Below, in pieces: positions 27,330 to 38,200 of a stretch of 64,000 bases of DNA. The stretch covers positions 367,713-431,712 of the forward strand of contig NZ_BBUY01000002.1 in assembly GCF_001590865.1 (NCBI RefSeq), in the 5' to 3' direction. The stretch comes from Streptomyces sp. NBRC 110611. Lineage in GTDB: Bacteria; Actinomycetota; Actinomycetes; Streptomycetales; Streptomycetaceae. Each line of letters starts with the position of its first letter. Position 1 is the stretch's first letter. Under the pieces are notes generated by a model that worked only from the letters and a program-made list of their open reading frames with translations, was not told the origin of the DNA and did not search any database. The translations under genes and the position numbers were made by a program.

Positions 27330-27868
27330 TCAGTGGCGGAGCCAGTCGTCGGTGCCGGTGCCGGCCGGACCTCCTGGACAGCGATCCTCGACGTCATCCG
27401 TCTGCAACCGGGTGCCGACGTTGTCGCCACCACCACCGCCCAGATCCGGAAAGTGGTCCAGCGTCTGGTCGCCGCCGGCCACCGGTCACTGACAGGAGGA
27501 CGACCTGGAGATCCTGATGGTCCTGGACACCGGAGACGACGCGCCCCGCACCGCGAAACCGCCCCGCACCGCGCATCCGCCGGCGGATCTGCCGGTGCAG
27601 ATCCACGGCGGCTCCGCTCGGAGGGGACCGTCATCCGCCTGGCCGTGGAGAGGCTGCCGTCCAGCGGGTGAACAAGCCCGTCTGGCTGTGGTGGTCGGGC
27701 ACCGACGCCACCACCGACGACGTCAACCGCTGCCGGCAGTCCTTCCTGCGGAGATTCGCCCTGGCGCGCACGTTCCGGATGCTCAAGCAGACGCTCGGGT
27801 GGGTCGGACCGCGGCTTCGCAGTCCGACCGGAGCGGCGTGCGTGAACGGCCGGGTGGTGTTGGCATGA
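27330..27868 (+). pseudogene. Decayed DDE transposase
   Basis: A transposase remnant spread over three reading frames. The first frame gives GRTSWTAILDVIRLQPGADV; the second gives DLEILMVLDTGDD and then ADLPVQIHG; the third gives KPVWLWWSGTDATTDDVNRC, FLRRFALARTFRMLKQTLG and WVGPRLRSP. These are, in order, the successive blocks of a common actinobacterial DDE transposase. At least two frameshifts and internal loss make it non-functional. It ends just before the 33-codon gene. Terminal inverted repeats were not found. Confidence 0.7.
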
Positions 27869-27875
27869 TGAGGCT

Positions 27876-27977
27876 ATGCGTGAGCCGGACGACTTCACCG
27901 ATGACCGTGATCTGCGCAGCGATGACGACCGTGACGCCGGATGGAGCCAGGACGACGACTACGAGTGGGAGCGGTAG
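27876..27977 (+). CDS. Very small acidic protein (33 aa)
   Basis: ATG 27876 opens a 33-codon frame with eleven aspartates plus glutamates and tryptophans (ending DDDYEWER). A TGAGG lies just upstream, closer than ideal. The frame ends two bases before a strong hairpin, which supports its being a transcribed unit. Function unknown; the composition would suit an acidic antagonist or a peptide partner. It could be chance, but composition and terminator position argue otherwise. Confidence 0.4.
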   Translation: MREPDDFTDDRDLRSDDDRDAGWSQDDDYEWER

Positions 27978-27978
27978 G

Positions 27979-28019
27979 CAGGACCCGGCCCGTCAGCCGC
28001 GGTTGTAGGCCGGGTCCTG
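27979..28019. terminator. Strong bidirectional terminator
   Basis: CAGGACCCGGCC (27979-27990) pairs perfectly with GGCCGGGTCCTG (28008-28019) around a 17-base loop. It separates the rightward 33-codon gene from the leftward 65-codon gene. Confidence 0.8.
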
Positions 28020-28087
28020 GTCGCCGCAGACCAGAACTCGTTTGTGGAGCATGTACCCCTCTGGCACGGGCGAGACCCGAGACAGAC

Positions 28088-28285
28088 TCAAGCCGTGGTG
28101 ATGTCCACCGGGACGGCCATGTCCTCGGAGCGGACCAGTGCGAAGTGGTTCGCGCCGGTGCGCTCGTCGCGGACCAGCTTCCAGCGGGCGGCTGCCGCGC
28201 CGCCTACGACTGCCTTCCCGTCCTTCACCGCGACGGGCTTCCCGCCGACGTGGAGCTGGACTTCCCGTTCGTCCAAAGTCGTCAC
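28088..28285 (-). CDS. Small hypothetical protein (65 aa)
   Basis: GTG 28285 follows GAGAGGAGG at good distance and opens a 65-codon frame: VTTLDEREVQLHVGGKPVAV, then KDGKAVVGGAA and ending DMAVPVDITTA. It looks like a compact all-beta protein with an even composition, no signal peptide and no membrane segment. I do not recognise the family. It converges on the 33-codon gene across the hairpin at 27979-28019 and survives intact among transposase debris. Confidence 0.6.
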   Translation of the reverse strand: MTTLDEREVQLHVGGKPVAVKDGKAVVGGAAAARWKLVRDERTGANHFALVRSEDMAVPVDITTA

Positions 28286-28769
28286 AGTGCCTCCTCTCGC
28301 GGCCCCCGACCTGGTGATCGGGAGTCCAGCACAACGCTTCACCTGCACGACGCTCCCTGACCGTCAGTATCCCGACGTTCACCCTCATGCCCCCTCCGCA
28401 GAAGCCGCAGACCCCGTCATCAGACCTTCAGAAACACGCTGTGAGGTCGCTGTGGGCGACACCGGGATTGGCGTCGGTGGGGTGGGGAGGGCGTTCGGTC
28501 GAGGCTCCGGCAGCAGCAGTGCTGGTCACCGGAGGCGGAACGCTGGCCGGCCCTCGGACACATCGAGCCAGTGGTCCGGCTGCGGCTCGTGGCCGGCTCG
28601 GGGCCGGTCCGTGGGTGGCGCGGGGCGGTGACAGGGGTGCGGCGAAAGCGTCGTCCGCCCCTGCCGCAAGGAGATGCACCATCCGCCACACCTCCCGTCC
28701 CGCCAGCCGCCGCGTCGCCTGTTCGCGCCGGCTCGACCACTCGTCGCCGTTGCAGTTGCAGTTGCTGGA
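28286..28769. other. Non-coding stretch between small gene and GNAT fragment
   Basis: About 480 bases with no supported gene. Long open frames exist on both strands because of the GC content, but their products are arginine/proline-rich shadows. Confidence 0.4.
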
Positions 28770-28889
28770 GGAGTGAGTCCTTCCTCGCGCATCGCGGTGT
28801 TGCAGGCGTCCGCCGACGCCGAGCCCGTCTATCGCCGCCTGGGTTTCCGCTCCTGCGACCAGTTCACCGAACACACCATCAACCCCTGA
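28770..28889 (+). pseudogene. C-terminal fragment of a GNAT acetyltransferase
   Basis: The last 35 codons before a TGA read [20 protein letters not shown], then [11 protein letters not shown]. This is the characteristic end of GNAT-family N-acetyltransferases (VLQAS...P.Y.RLGF). Nothing upstream supplies the acetyl-CoA-binding part, so it is a remnant left by a deletion or insertion. Confidence 0.65.
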
Positions 28890-28965
28890 ACCACCCGAAC
28901 TCCGTGTCCTTCTCCCGGCCGCATCGCTTGCAACGACGCCCGCGCGCACTCGGGCGAAAGCGCAC

Positions 28966-29004
28966 GTTGGCCTTCAAGACTCCAGCCGGGTCTCGAAGGC
29001 CAAC
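28966..29004 (-). terminator. Probable terminator of the DNRLRE/FG-GAP gene
   Basis: GTTGGCCTTC (28966-28975) and GAAGGCCAAC (28995-29004) are perfect inverted repeats around 19 bases, about 85 bases beyond the stop at 29090 of the leftward gene. Confidence 0.6.
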
Positions 29005-29089
29005 GTCGTGCAGAGCCCGAAGTGACCAACAGCATGCGCTTCGGTCCGGGGCCCCGCGGTACGGATGGCCGTACAGGCCCGGCTGCCGC

Positions 29090-32000
29090 CTATGCGAGAG
29101 AGGCGATCGACTTGTAGCCCCAGCCGACCTTGACCGGGGCGCCGTCGGTGAAGCTGCCGGGGCGGGTCGGGTGGTACAGGAGGTCGCCGTTCTGGCCGTC
29201 GGCGGTGACCGCCCAGAGGTCGGGCACGCCGTCGCTGTTGGCGTCGCCGGGGGTGATGAGCATCGGCCGGTTGGTGCTGTGCCAGCTGCTGGCCCCGTAC
29301 ACACTGGGCGTGCCGCTGACCAGGCTGGCCGCCTTGGTGCCGCCGGCTTCCTCGTCGGCCTCGCCGCGGTAGAGGTAGATCTTCCCGTCCGCGTCGTCGC
29401 GCGCCATGAGGTCGACCGGGCCGTCGCCCGTCATGTCGCCGGGGGCGATGAGGGTGCGCTTGGCCCAGCCGCTGTCGGCGATGGGGTACGCCTCGGCGAT
29501 GTAGCCGTACGGGTGGCCGACCAGCAGCCAGACGCTGTCGCCGACGCGGGCGAGCAGGTCGGGGTGGCCGTCGCCGGAGACGTCGCCGGCACCGGCGATC
29601 TGATCGATCTTGGCGGTGTCCAGCTGAGTGTCGAACTGTTCTATTTCCTGGCGGTTTTCGGTGTCGACGGCGCCGAATCCGGTGTTGGCGTAGACATACA
29701 GCTTGCCGTCGGGGTGACGGGCCACCAGGTCCTCGTACCCGTCACGCGTGTGATCGCCGCGGCGGGTGATGAGCGTGTCCTTGAAGCCGCTCCGGGCCGC
29801 GATCAGCCGGCTCCCGAACGCGCCATTGCCCGTGCCCGGGTACATGTAGAGCTTGCCGTCGAAGTCGGTGGCCCACTTGTCGGGGTGGCCGTCGCCGTTG
29901 AGGTCACCGGGCTTGTCCGTGACTCCGGCGCTGGAGGCGTAGAACAGGTACGCGCCGGTGTCGGAGCGGTTGCCCGCCCGATCCTCGCTGTAGGCGTGGA
30001 CGACGTGGGGTCCGGCGTGGGTCGGGGTGAGTTTGACGTCCACGCTGCCGCCGGGCGTCGCGGGCTTGGCGACGCTGGTGGGGTTCTTCTGGTCCAGGCC
30101 GTAGACGTACTTGACGACGTCCTTGGCGCCTCCGTTGGAGAGGGTGAAGGTTCCGGTGGTACGGGCGGGGGCGCCCCAGGCCGGGGAGTCATCCCCGCCG
30201 GCGGCGATGGGGTACTCCTTCGAGGAGACGGCGGGCGGGGTGCTCGGCCGGTCCTTGTAGACGGTGAAGCGGCACGGCGGGGTCGGGGTCCAGGCGGAGA
30301 CCGCCCGGCCGTCGTCGGCACGCACCTGCCAGGAGTACGACGTACGGTCCTTGAAGGTCGACTTGGGCACGGCGACCTTGGCGATGCTGCCGCTGGTCAC
30401 GCTGACCGTCTTGTCGAAGACGTTGCCGGTGACACCGGTCTGCCACATGATGAAGCGGGCCTTGAGGCTGCCGCCGTCGGGGTCGCTGATCTTGGCGTGC
30501 AGCTGGACGTCGGTGTTGCCGATGGCCGGGTAGGGGTCGGCGTGGCAGGCGACGGCCGGGTTGGAGCCGTAGGCGGTCGGGGCGTTCGGCGGCCGGTTGT
30601 ACTCGACGATCAGCTTCGGGTTGCTGTTGAACTTCTTCCAGCTGCTGGTGTCCGACTCATTGCTCGCGCGCAGGCCGAGCGTCATGTTGGACCACTTGTG
30701 CTTCGCCGCGTCCTTGGCCATGGATGTGACGTTGAAGTCGACGCCCTTGTCCGCGCAGCCGACGCTCTCGTTGCCGTGCGAGAAGTTCTTCGTCTCGATC
30801 TTCCGCGACCAGTTGGGCTGTTTGTTCCACGTGGTCGCGGAGGAGATACCACCGGTGTCCCAGATCTCCACGGGCTTGGCCGTGCAGGTCCACGAGTGCG
30901 TGTTGACGATGGTGAACTGGGCCTTGATCACCTCCGCACCCGCCAGTGACCGCGAGTCCATCTGGAAGAAGGAGCGGGCGGTGCCACCGGTCTCCCGCTC
31001 GTAGCCGACGCGGGCCTCGGTGGTCTTCTTCCCGGAGCCGCCCCAGCCGCTGCCGTTCCAGAAGGAGGAGTTGGGAGCCGGCTTGTAGGCGATGGTCCAC
31101 GCCTGGCGTATGCCGCCGAAGGTCGGGTCGATATAGACGGGGAAGGTGGTGTCCTTGGCGGTCAGCAGGGACTGGTCGGGGGTCAGGGTCAGCTTGCCAC
31201 CTGCGTACGACATGTCCACATCGGCGCTCTTCACACCGGGTTCGAGGTCACCTGAGGGCGCGGTGGCGGCCGCAAGGGTGCGGGGCCCCGCCAGGCCGTC
31301 ATGCCTGTCCCGCTGATCGTCTCCATTGCCCTGGCCCTCCTTCGATGAGTCCCACATCCGTGGGGTGGCCGAGGCGAACAGCTCCTGGCCGGCCGGGTTC
31401 AGCGCCCGCAGCGTTCCGGCCTCCTTGTCCTCCTCGATGCGCAGCCCCTCCGCTTCGATCCCGAGGTGGAACTGCTTGAGCTTGGGGTTCTCGGCGGCCT
31501 CGGCGTTCTTGACGACGAGGACTTGACCGACCGTCTCGGCGGTGGCACGGACCTTCAGGTCGACGCCGGGCAGCACCTCGGGATAGGTCGCCTCGTTCTC
31601 GCTCAGATGCGGTTCGGGAAGCTTCTCCGGCCACTGCAACGACAGCTTGCGGTCCTGCTCGGTGAGTGTGGCGAGGGTGGTGTCCCCGCCTCCGGAGAAC
31701 GTCACCTTCAAGGTGGTGGCCTTCGGCGCGATACGGCTGCCCGCGCGTTCCAGTGTGGCGTCGACCGGTACCAGCCTGCCGTTCTTACGGGCGCGTACCG
31801 GCTGCGCGTGCTGGGTCAGGGTGAGGGTGCCCGACGGGTTGGCCACGACCTCCTGCTTCTCCGTGCGCAGGGAGGTGACCTCCGCCGGTTTGCCGGTGCG
31901 GCGGGCCTGGTCCATCGCGTCGGCCTCGGTGCGGGTGTCGTGGTGGTCCGCGGCGTTGGTGACGGTCGACGTCCCGGTGGCGTCTGCGGCCGGTGCGAGC

Positions 32001-32092
32001 CCCAACCCGGCGGCGCCGATGACGAGTGCGAGCGCTCCGGCTCGTCTGCGCGGAGATCTGTGCGGCCGGGACCGACCACCCCTGAATATCAC
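29090..32092 (-). CDS. Secreted DNRLRE and FG-GAP repeat protein
   Basis: A 1000-residue secreted protein. The first 40 residues are a signal peptide (SPRRRAGALALVIGAAGLG then ADA). A DNRLRE-type domain follows at about 300-520 (AWTIAYKPAPNSSFWNGSG, EARVGYERE, LGLRASNESD), then a fibronectin-like stretch. From about 730 come five FG-GAP/VCBS repeats with calcium loops (DLNGDGHPD, DHTRDGYED, DVSGDGHPD, DMTGDGPVD, DANSDGVPD), expected to form a beta-propeller. GTG 32092 is preferred because AGAGGA precedes it; ATG 32107 is the alternative. It diverges from the RHS gene with 176 bases between; the shared promoter region suggests joint control and perhaps function. Confidence 0.85.
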   Translation of the reverse strand: MIFRGGRSRPHRSPRRRAGALALVIGAAGLGLAPAADATGTSTVTNAADHHDTRTEADAMDQARRTGKPAEVTSLRTEKQEVVANPSGTLTLTQHAQPVRARKNGRLVPVDATLERAGSRIAPKATTLKVTFSGGGDTTLATLTEQDRKLSLQWPEKLPEPHLSENEATYPEVLPGVDLKVRATAETVGQVLVVKNAEAAENPKLKQFHLGIEAEGLRIEEDKEAGTLRALNPAGQELFASATPRMWDSSKEGQGNGDDQRDRHDGLAGPRTLAAATAPSGDLEPGVKSADVDMSYAGGKLTLTPDQSLLTAKDTTFPVYIDPTFGGIRQAWTIAYKPAPNSSFWNGSGWGGSGKKTTEARVGYERETGGTARSFFQMDSRSLAGAEVIKAQFTIVNTHSWTCTAKPVEIWDTGGISSATTWNKQPNWSRKIETKNFSHGNESVGCADKGVDFNVTSMAKDAAKHKWSNMTLGLRASNESDTSSWKKFNSNPKLIVEYNRPPNAPTAYGSNPAVACHADPYPAIGNTDVQLHAKISDPDGGSLKARFIMWQTGVTGNVFDKTVSVTSGSIAKVAVPKSTFKDRTSYSWQVRADDGRAVSAWTPTPPCRFTVYKDRPSTPPAVSSKEYPIAAGGDDSPAWGAPARTTGTFTLSNGGAKDVVKYVYGLDQKNPTSVAKPATPGGSVDVKLTPTHAGPHVVHAYSEDRAGNRSDTGAYLFYASSAGVTDKPGDLNGDGHPDKWATDFDGKLYMYPGTGNGAFGSRLIAARSGFKDTLITRRGDHTRDGYEDLVARHPDGKLYVYANTGFGAVDTENRQEIEQFDTQLDTAKIDQIAGAGDVSGDGHPDLLARVGDSVWLLVGHPYGYIAEAYPIADSGWAKRTLIAPGDMTGDGPVDLMARDDADGKIYLYRGEADEEAGGTKAASLVSGTPSVYGASSWHSTNRPMLITPGDANSDGVPDLWAVTADGQNGDLLYHPTRPGSFTDGAPVKVGWGYKSIASLA

Positions 32093-32141
32093 GAACTTTC
32101 CTCTCATCTGGGGCAAGTGCGTGCAGCAGGATACTTGGTCT

Positions 32142-32253
32142 GATCTTTGCTCAAAATTGGCCCTTCTGAACCGAGAGTGCGCTTGCAGGCTGAAATAAGC
32201 GCTTTTTGCAGGCAATTGCCCCTTGGTGTAAAACATGCAAGATCTTTACTCAA
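32142..32253. promoter_or_regulatory. Direct repeat pair in the divergent RHS promoter region
   Basis: GATCTTTGCTCAA (32142-32154) and GATCTTTACTCAA (32241-32253) match at 12 of 13 positions and lie 99 bases apart in an AT-rich divergent region. The second ends 15 bases before the RHS start. They may be paired binding sites for one regulator. Confidence 0.4.
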
Positions 32254-32268
32254 CCCTAGGGGTGCCCT

Positions 32269-35200
32269 ATGTCCACTTTGCGCGACTTCTGGTCGCGACG
32301 TCAGCGATGGAGAGCCACCGTCGCGGTGCTCTTCCTGTCCTTGCTCGTGCCACTGATAGGCAGCACCTCGCCTGCCGAGGCCAAACAGGCGGGACCGGAC
32401 CTGCCCAAGCTCCAGCAGGAGCGGCCGGTCGAAGGCCGCAACTTCACCGGCCGGCACAAGGCGCAGAAGAACGGCGCCGGAACGCCCTGGCGGGCCCCCG
32501 GCGCCGAGTTGCCCAGTGGCCGCGCGCAGGTCGGCTTCGCGCCTGCGCCGGACACCGCAGCAGAACGCAAGGACCGCGACGGTCATGCTCAGGCAGGCGA
32601 TCTGCCGGTCTCCGTGGCTCCGGCCGACCCCCCACGCGAGCCCGCCCCCAAGCGGGCGAAGCGTTCCGCCGACACCGAAGCCCCGGGTGGCTCGCTGGAC
32701 GGCGTCACCGTCGAGATGCTGGACGCCAAGGGCGCGGCGAAGCTCGGCTCGGACGGCCCCGTCATCAAGCTGACCGGCACCGCCGACAAGGCCGAGAACT
32801 CCGATGAGCCGAACGACGCGAAGGCCCACGGTAAGGCCGGTGAGCAGGACGGCAAGACAAACCATCAGCAGGCCGAACAGCACGACGGCGACGCTCCCGA
32901 GGGCGGCGAAGGCGGCTCCCACGACACCGACGCCAAGGGCCCCGGCGAGGCAGGTGGTGCCGCACGGAAGGGCTCTTCGCCTGCCACCGGTCGTGCCGCG
33001 CCCCTCACCCAGGCCACGGCGATATCCGACGGCCAGCGGGCCCCGCCCCAGAAAGTGGCCGCCCCATCCCAGAAGGTGGACGTCGCCCTCGACTACTCGC
33101 CCTACTCCCAGCTCTACGGGGGTGACTGGGGCTCACGGCTGAAGCTCGTACAGCTCCCCGACTGCGCCGCCACCGACCCGGGCCGCGCCGAGTGCACCAG
33201 GCCCACCGAGATCGAGTCGCGGAACGACTCCGCCAAGCAGCGTCTGACGGCGCGGGTCGCGCTCTCCGCGAGCCAGCCGATGATGCTCGCCGCCTCGGCC
33301 GGCGCCGCAGGCACCACCGGCAGCTTCGGCACCACCGACCTGGCACCGTCCGGCTCCTGGAGCGCCGGCGGGATGACCGGCGGATTCTCCTGGACCCACC
33401 CGATCGAGGCCCCGGACGCTCCGGGCGGCCCCGAGCCCGAGATCCAGCTCGGCTACTCCTCCCAGTCCATCGACGGACGTACCGCCTCCACCAACAACCA
33501 GGCGTCCTGGATCGGTGAGGGCTGGGACTACCACCCCGGATTCATCGAGCGTCGCTACAAGTCCTGCTCCCAGGACATGGGCAAGGGTGCCAACAACAAG
33601 ACCAAGACCGGCGACCTGTGCTGGTTCGCGGACTCTCTCATCCTGTCCCTGGACGGCGAAACCAACGAGCTGATCAAGGACGACAAGACCGGCACCTGGA
33701 AGCTGTCCGGTGATGACGGAGCCCGGACCGAGCTGAAGAAGGGCGCCGCGAACGGTGACAACGACGGTGAGCACTGGGTGCTCACCACCACCGACGGCAC
33801 CCAGTACTGGTTCGGTCTGAACCGGCTGCCGGGCTGGAGTGCGGGCAAGCCCGAGACCAACTCCACGCTGACCGTGCCGGTCTTCGGCAACCACCCCGGC
33901 GAGCCCTGCCACGCGGACACCTCCGACAAGTCCGGCTGCACGCAGGCGTACCGCTGGAATCTGGACTACGTCGTCGACCCGCACGGCGACGCGATGAGCC
34001 TGTGGTGGGCCAAGGACACCAACCACTACGGCCAGCTGGGCAAGGCCGACAAGCCGGTCCGCTACGACCGTGCCGGGTATCTGACCCGAATCGACTACGG
34101 CCAGCGGGCCGAGTCCCTGTTCTCCGCCAAGGCCGCGGCGCGGGTGCACTTCACCACCGCCGAACGCTGCCTGCCGTCGAAGGACTTCGACTGCGCGGGC
34201 AACAAGCTCACCAAGGAGAACGCCAAGCACTGGCCGGACGTCCCGTTCGACCTCAAGTGCGACGCGGGAGCCAAGTGCACCAACAAGCTCTCCCCGAGCT
34301 TCTGGAGCACCAAGCGCCTGACGAAGATCACCACCGAGGCGCTGGTCGGTGACGCCTACGTCAAGGCCGACAGCTGGGAACTCAAGCACCAGTTCCCCAG
34401 GACCGACGGCACCAGCCCGGCGCTGTGGCTGGCCGCCATCACGCACACCGGCCACACCGGGGGCAAGGACACCGTCATGCCGCCGGTGACCTTCCGCGGC
34501 GAGATGATGGACAACCGCGTCGACGGCTTCGACGGTCTGGAGCCCTTCTCCCGCTACCGCATCCACGCGGTGGACACCGAGCACGGCTCGACCGTCGGCG
34601 TCACCTACTCACCGCGCGAGTGCTCGGCCATGCCGGACAACAAGAAGCTGCCCGCGTCCCCGCACGACAACGGCATGCGCTGCTACCCGTCCTTCTGGAC
34701 CCCGGAGTGGGCCGACAAGCCCCTCCAGGACTGGTTCCACAAGTATGTCGTCACCGAGATCCGCGAAGAGGACAACGTCACCGACGCGCTGCCGAAGGTG
34801 ACGTCGTACCAGTACCTGGGCTCCCCGGCCTGGGCGTACGACGACAGCGAGCTGACCGAGGACAAGCACCGCACCTGGAGCCAGTACCGCGGCTACGGCA
34901 AGGTCCGCACATACACCGGCCGTGAGGGCGACGGCAAGCGCGCCATGACCGAGGAGCTGTACTTCCGCGGCATGCACGGCGACCACCTGCCCGACGGCAA
35001 GAAGCGCACCGCACAGGTGGTGGACTCCGAAGGCGGAAAGGCCGACGACCTGCCGCAGTACGCGGGCCGGCCGCGCGAGCAGGTGACGTACCTGGACGAG
35101 GGCGGACAGGTGGAGTCAGCCACCAAGCTGACCCCCACGTCCAGGCTCGTCGCCACCCGCAACCGCACCGGCACCACCCCCGCCCAGGCGTGGGACGTCA

Positions 35201-38200
35201 ACCCCCACTCCACCGAGGAGCGCGCACGCCAGTCCGACGGCACGTGGCTGCGTACCAAGGAGACGACGTCGTACGACGAGTACGGCCAGCCGACCCGGAC
35301 GCACGACCTCGGGGACATCACCGACCCGGACGACGACGCGTGCACGACCCTCACCTACGCCCGCAACACCGACAAGTGGATCCTGGAACTGGAGTCCCAG
35401 GAGAAGACCGTCACCGGCGCATGCGACGCCACGGGCGGCGAAGTCGTCTCCGACACCCGTACGTTCTACGACGGCAAGCCCTTCGGCGCGGCGCCGGAGA
35501 AGGGTGACATCACCTCCGTAGAGGAGATGACCGGGGACGGCAAGGGCTACCAGGTCGCCGAACGCACCGAATACGACGTGCACGGCCGCCCGACGGCCGG
35601 CTGGGACGTGGACGGCAACAAGACCACCACCGCCTACACACCGGCCAAGGGCGCGAACCCGACCAAGACGGTGGTGACCAATCCGCTCGGCCACACCGAG
35701 ACCACCTCCGCCGATCCCGCGCTCGGGGTCGTCACCTCGGTCGTCGACACCAACGGCCGCCGTACGGACGCCGAACACGACGGCCTCGGCCGAGTGGTCA
35801 AGTTCTGGGACATCACCCGTGACAAGGCCAAGGACTCGCCGAGTGCCGAACTGAGCTACGACATCAGCAAGACGAGTCCATCGACCGTCACGGTCCGGAC
35901 ACTGAAGGACAACGGCTCCTACGCCACCGGCATCGAGATCTACGATGGCCTGCTGCGCGAGCGCCAGACGCAGGACGACGCGGTCGGCGGCGAACGACTG
36001 ATCAGCGACGTCTTCCATGACACGCACGGCCGGGCCGTCAAGCAGAACAGCAGCTACTTCAGCGAAGGAGCCCCGAGCCGGACGCTCCTCGTCGTCGGCG
36101 ACAACAAGGTGCCTCACCAGAGCGTCACGGCCTACGACGGCCTTGGCCGTCCGGTCCAGCAGACGACCCGGCGCTACGGCGACGACCAGCACACCACCAC
36201 CGCCGAACACCACGGAGAACGCACCACGATCGTGCCCTCCCAGGGAGGCACGGTCAGCACGGCCTTCACCGACAGCGAGGGCCGCACCACCAAACTGCGC
36301 GAGTACCTCAATGCCGAGCGCAGCAAGTGGAATGACACCTCCTACGCCTACAACCGCAAGGGCCAGCTGACCAAGGTCACCGACCCCGACGGCAACGACT
36401 GGACGTTCGAGTACGACGCCCGGGGCCGCCAGATCAAGGCGACCGACCCGGACGCCGGCACCACGACCACCACGTACGACAAGGATGACCGCCCGGTCAC
36501 CGTCACCGACGCCCGCGGCAAGAAGGTCTCCGCCACCTACGACGCGCTGGACCGTCCCACCTCGCTGCGCGAGGGCGGACCCGACGGGCCCAAGCTCGCC
36601 GAGTGGACGTACGACAGCCTCCTCAAGGGCCTGCCCGCCGCGTCCGTCCGCCACCACGGCGGCAAGGAGTACCGCAGCGAGGTCACCGGCTACAACCAGG
36701 CCTACCAGCCCACCGGTTCCCAGATCGTGATCCCCGACTCCGAGGGGAAGCTCGCGGGCACCTACGCCTACGAACACGGCTACACCAAGGGAACCGGACT
36801 TCCGCTGTGGACGAAGGCACCTGCCGTCGGTCCGCTGAAGAAGGAGCTGCTGGCCACCCGCTACAACAGCGATGACCTTCCCACGGGCCTGGGCGGTCTG
36901 TCGGTGTACGCCTCCAACCTGCAGTACTCCGCCTCCGGTGAACTGCTGCGCAGCGAGGCGGGCGAGTTCGGCAAGAAGGTGTACACCACCTCGTTCTACG
37001 ACGAGCACACCCGCCAGCTGACCCGCACGGTCCACGACCGCGACAGCAAGGACACCAAGAACAGCCGGATCGACGACACCAACTACACCTACGACCCGGT
37101 CGGCAACATCACCAGGATCGCCCGGATCCCGGGTGCGTCGATGCCCGACGGGGGCCGACCCGACACGCAGTGCTTCACCTACGACGCACTGCGCCGGATG
37201 ACCGGTGCCTGGACGGCGACCGACGCCTGCGCCAAGGTCCCGTCCAAGGAGAACGTCGGCGGCCCGCAGCCGTACTGGCACAGCTACGGCTACGACGCGG
37301 TGGGCAACCGGACCAAGCTCGTCGAACACGACACCAGCGGCAACATCGCCAACGACATCACCCGCACCTACAGCTACCCGGGCAAGGGCAAGGACCAGCC
37401 CCGGACGCTCACCAAGGCCGAGTCCAAGGGCCCGCAGGGCACCTCGGCCAGCACCTACGCGTACGACGCCGCAGGCAACATGACGCTGCGCCAAGTGGGC
37501 GGCAGCATCCAGAAGCTCTCCTACGACGCCGAGGGCAACCTCGCCAAGATCACCGAAGGGGACAAGACCACCGAGAACCTCTACGACGCCGACGGCGAAC
37601 GCCTCATCCACCGCGCCGCCGACGGCAGCACCACGCTCTACCTCGGCGACACCGAGCTGACCGCGGACAAGGACGGCAAGCTCACCACCACCCGCCACTA
37701 CCAGCACCCCGACGGCGCCGTCACCGTACGCACCGTCGAGGACGGGGACGGGACGTACGGCAAGGGCACACTCCACCTGCAGCTGACCGACCACCACGGC
37801 AGCGGCACCACCCAGGTCGGCCTGGGCCAGGAGGGCCTGCCGGTCGAGCGGCGCCTGCTCACCCCCTTCGGCACCAACCGCGGCGCCAAGCCCGGCACCT
37901 GGGCCGGCAACCGCGGCTTCGTCGCCGGACGCGAGGACGAACACACCGGGCTCACCCAACTCGGCGCCCGCGAGTACGACCCGACCACCGGGCGCTTCAT
38001 CTCCGTGGATCCGCTGATCGACTTCGGCAATCCGCAGCAGATGAACCCGTACGCCTACGCCAACAACGCACCGGTCACCGAATCCGACCCGGACGGCCTC
38101 ATCTGGGGCCTCGTCTTCCGCGTGGGCGGCAAGATCGCCTCCAAGCTCTTCAAGGGCGGCAAGAAGGGCGTCAGCAAGGGCAGCAAGGGGAAGAGCGCCA

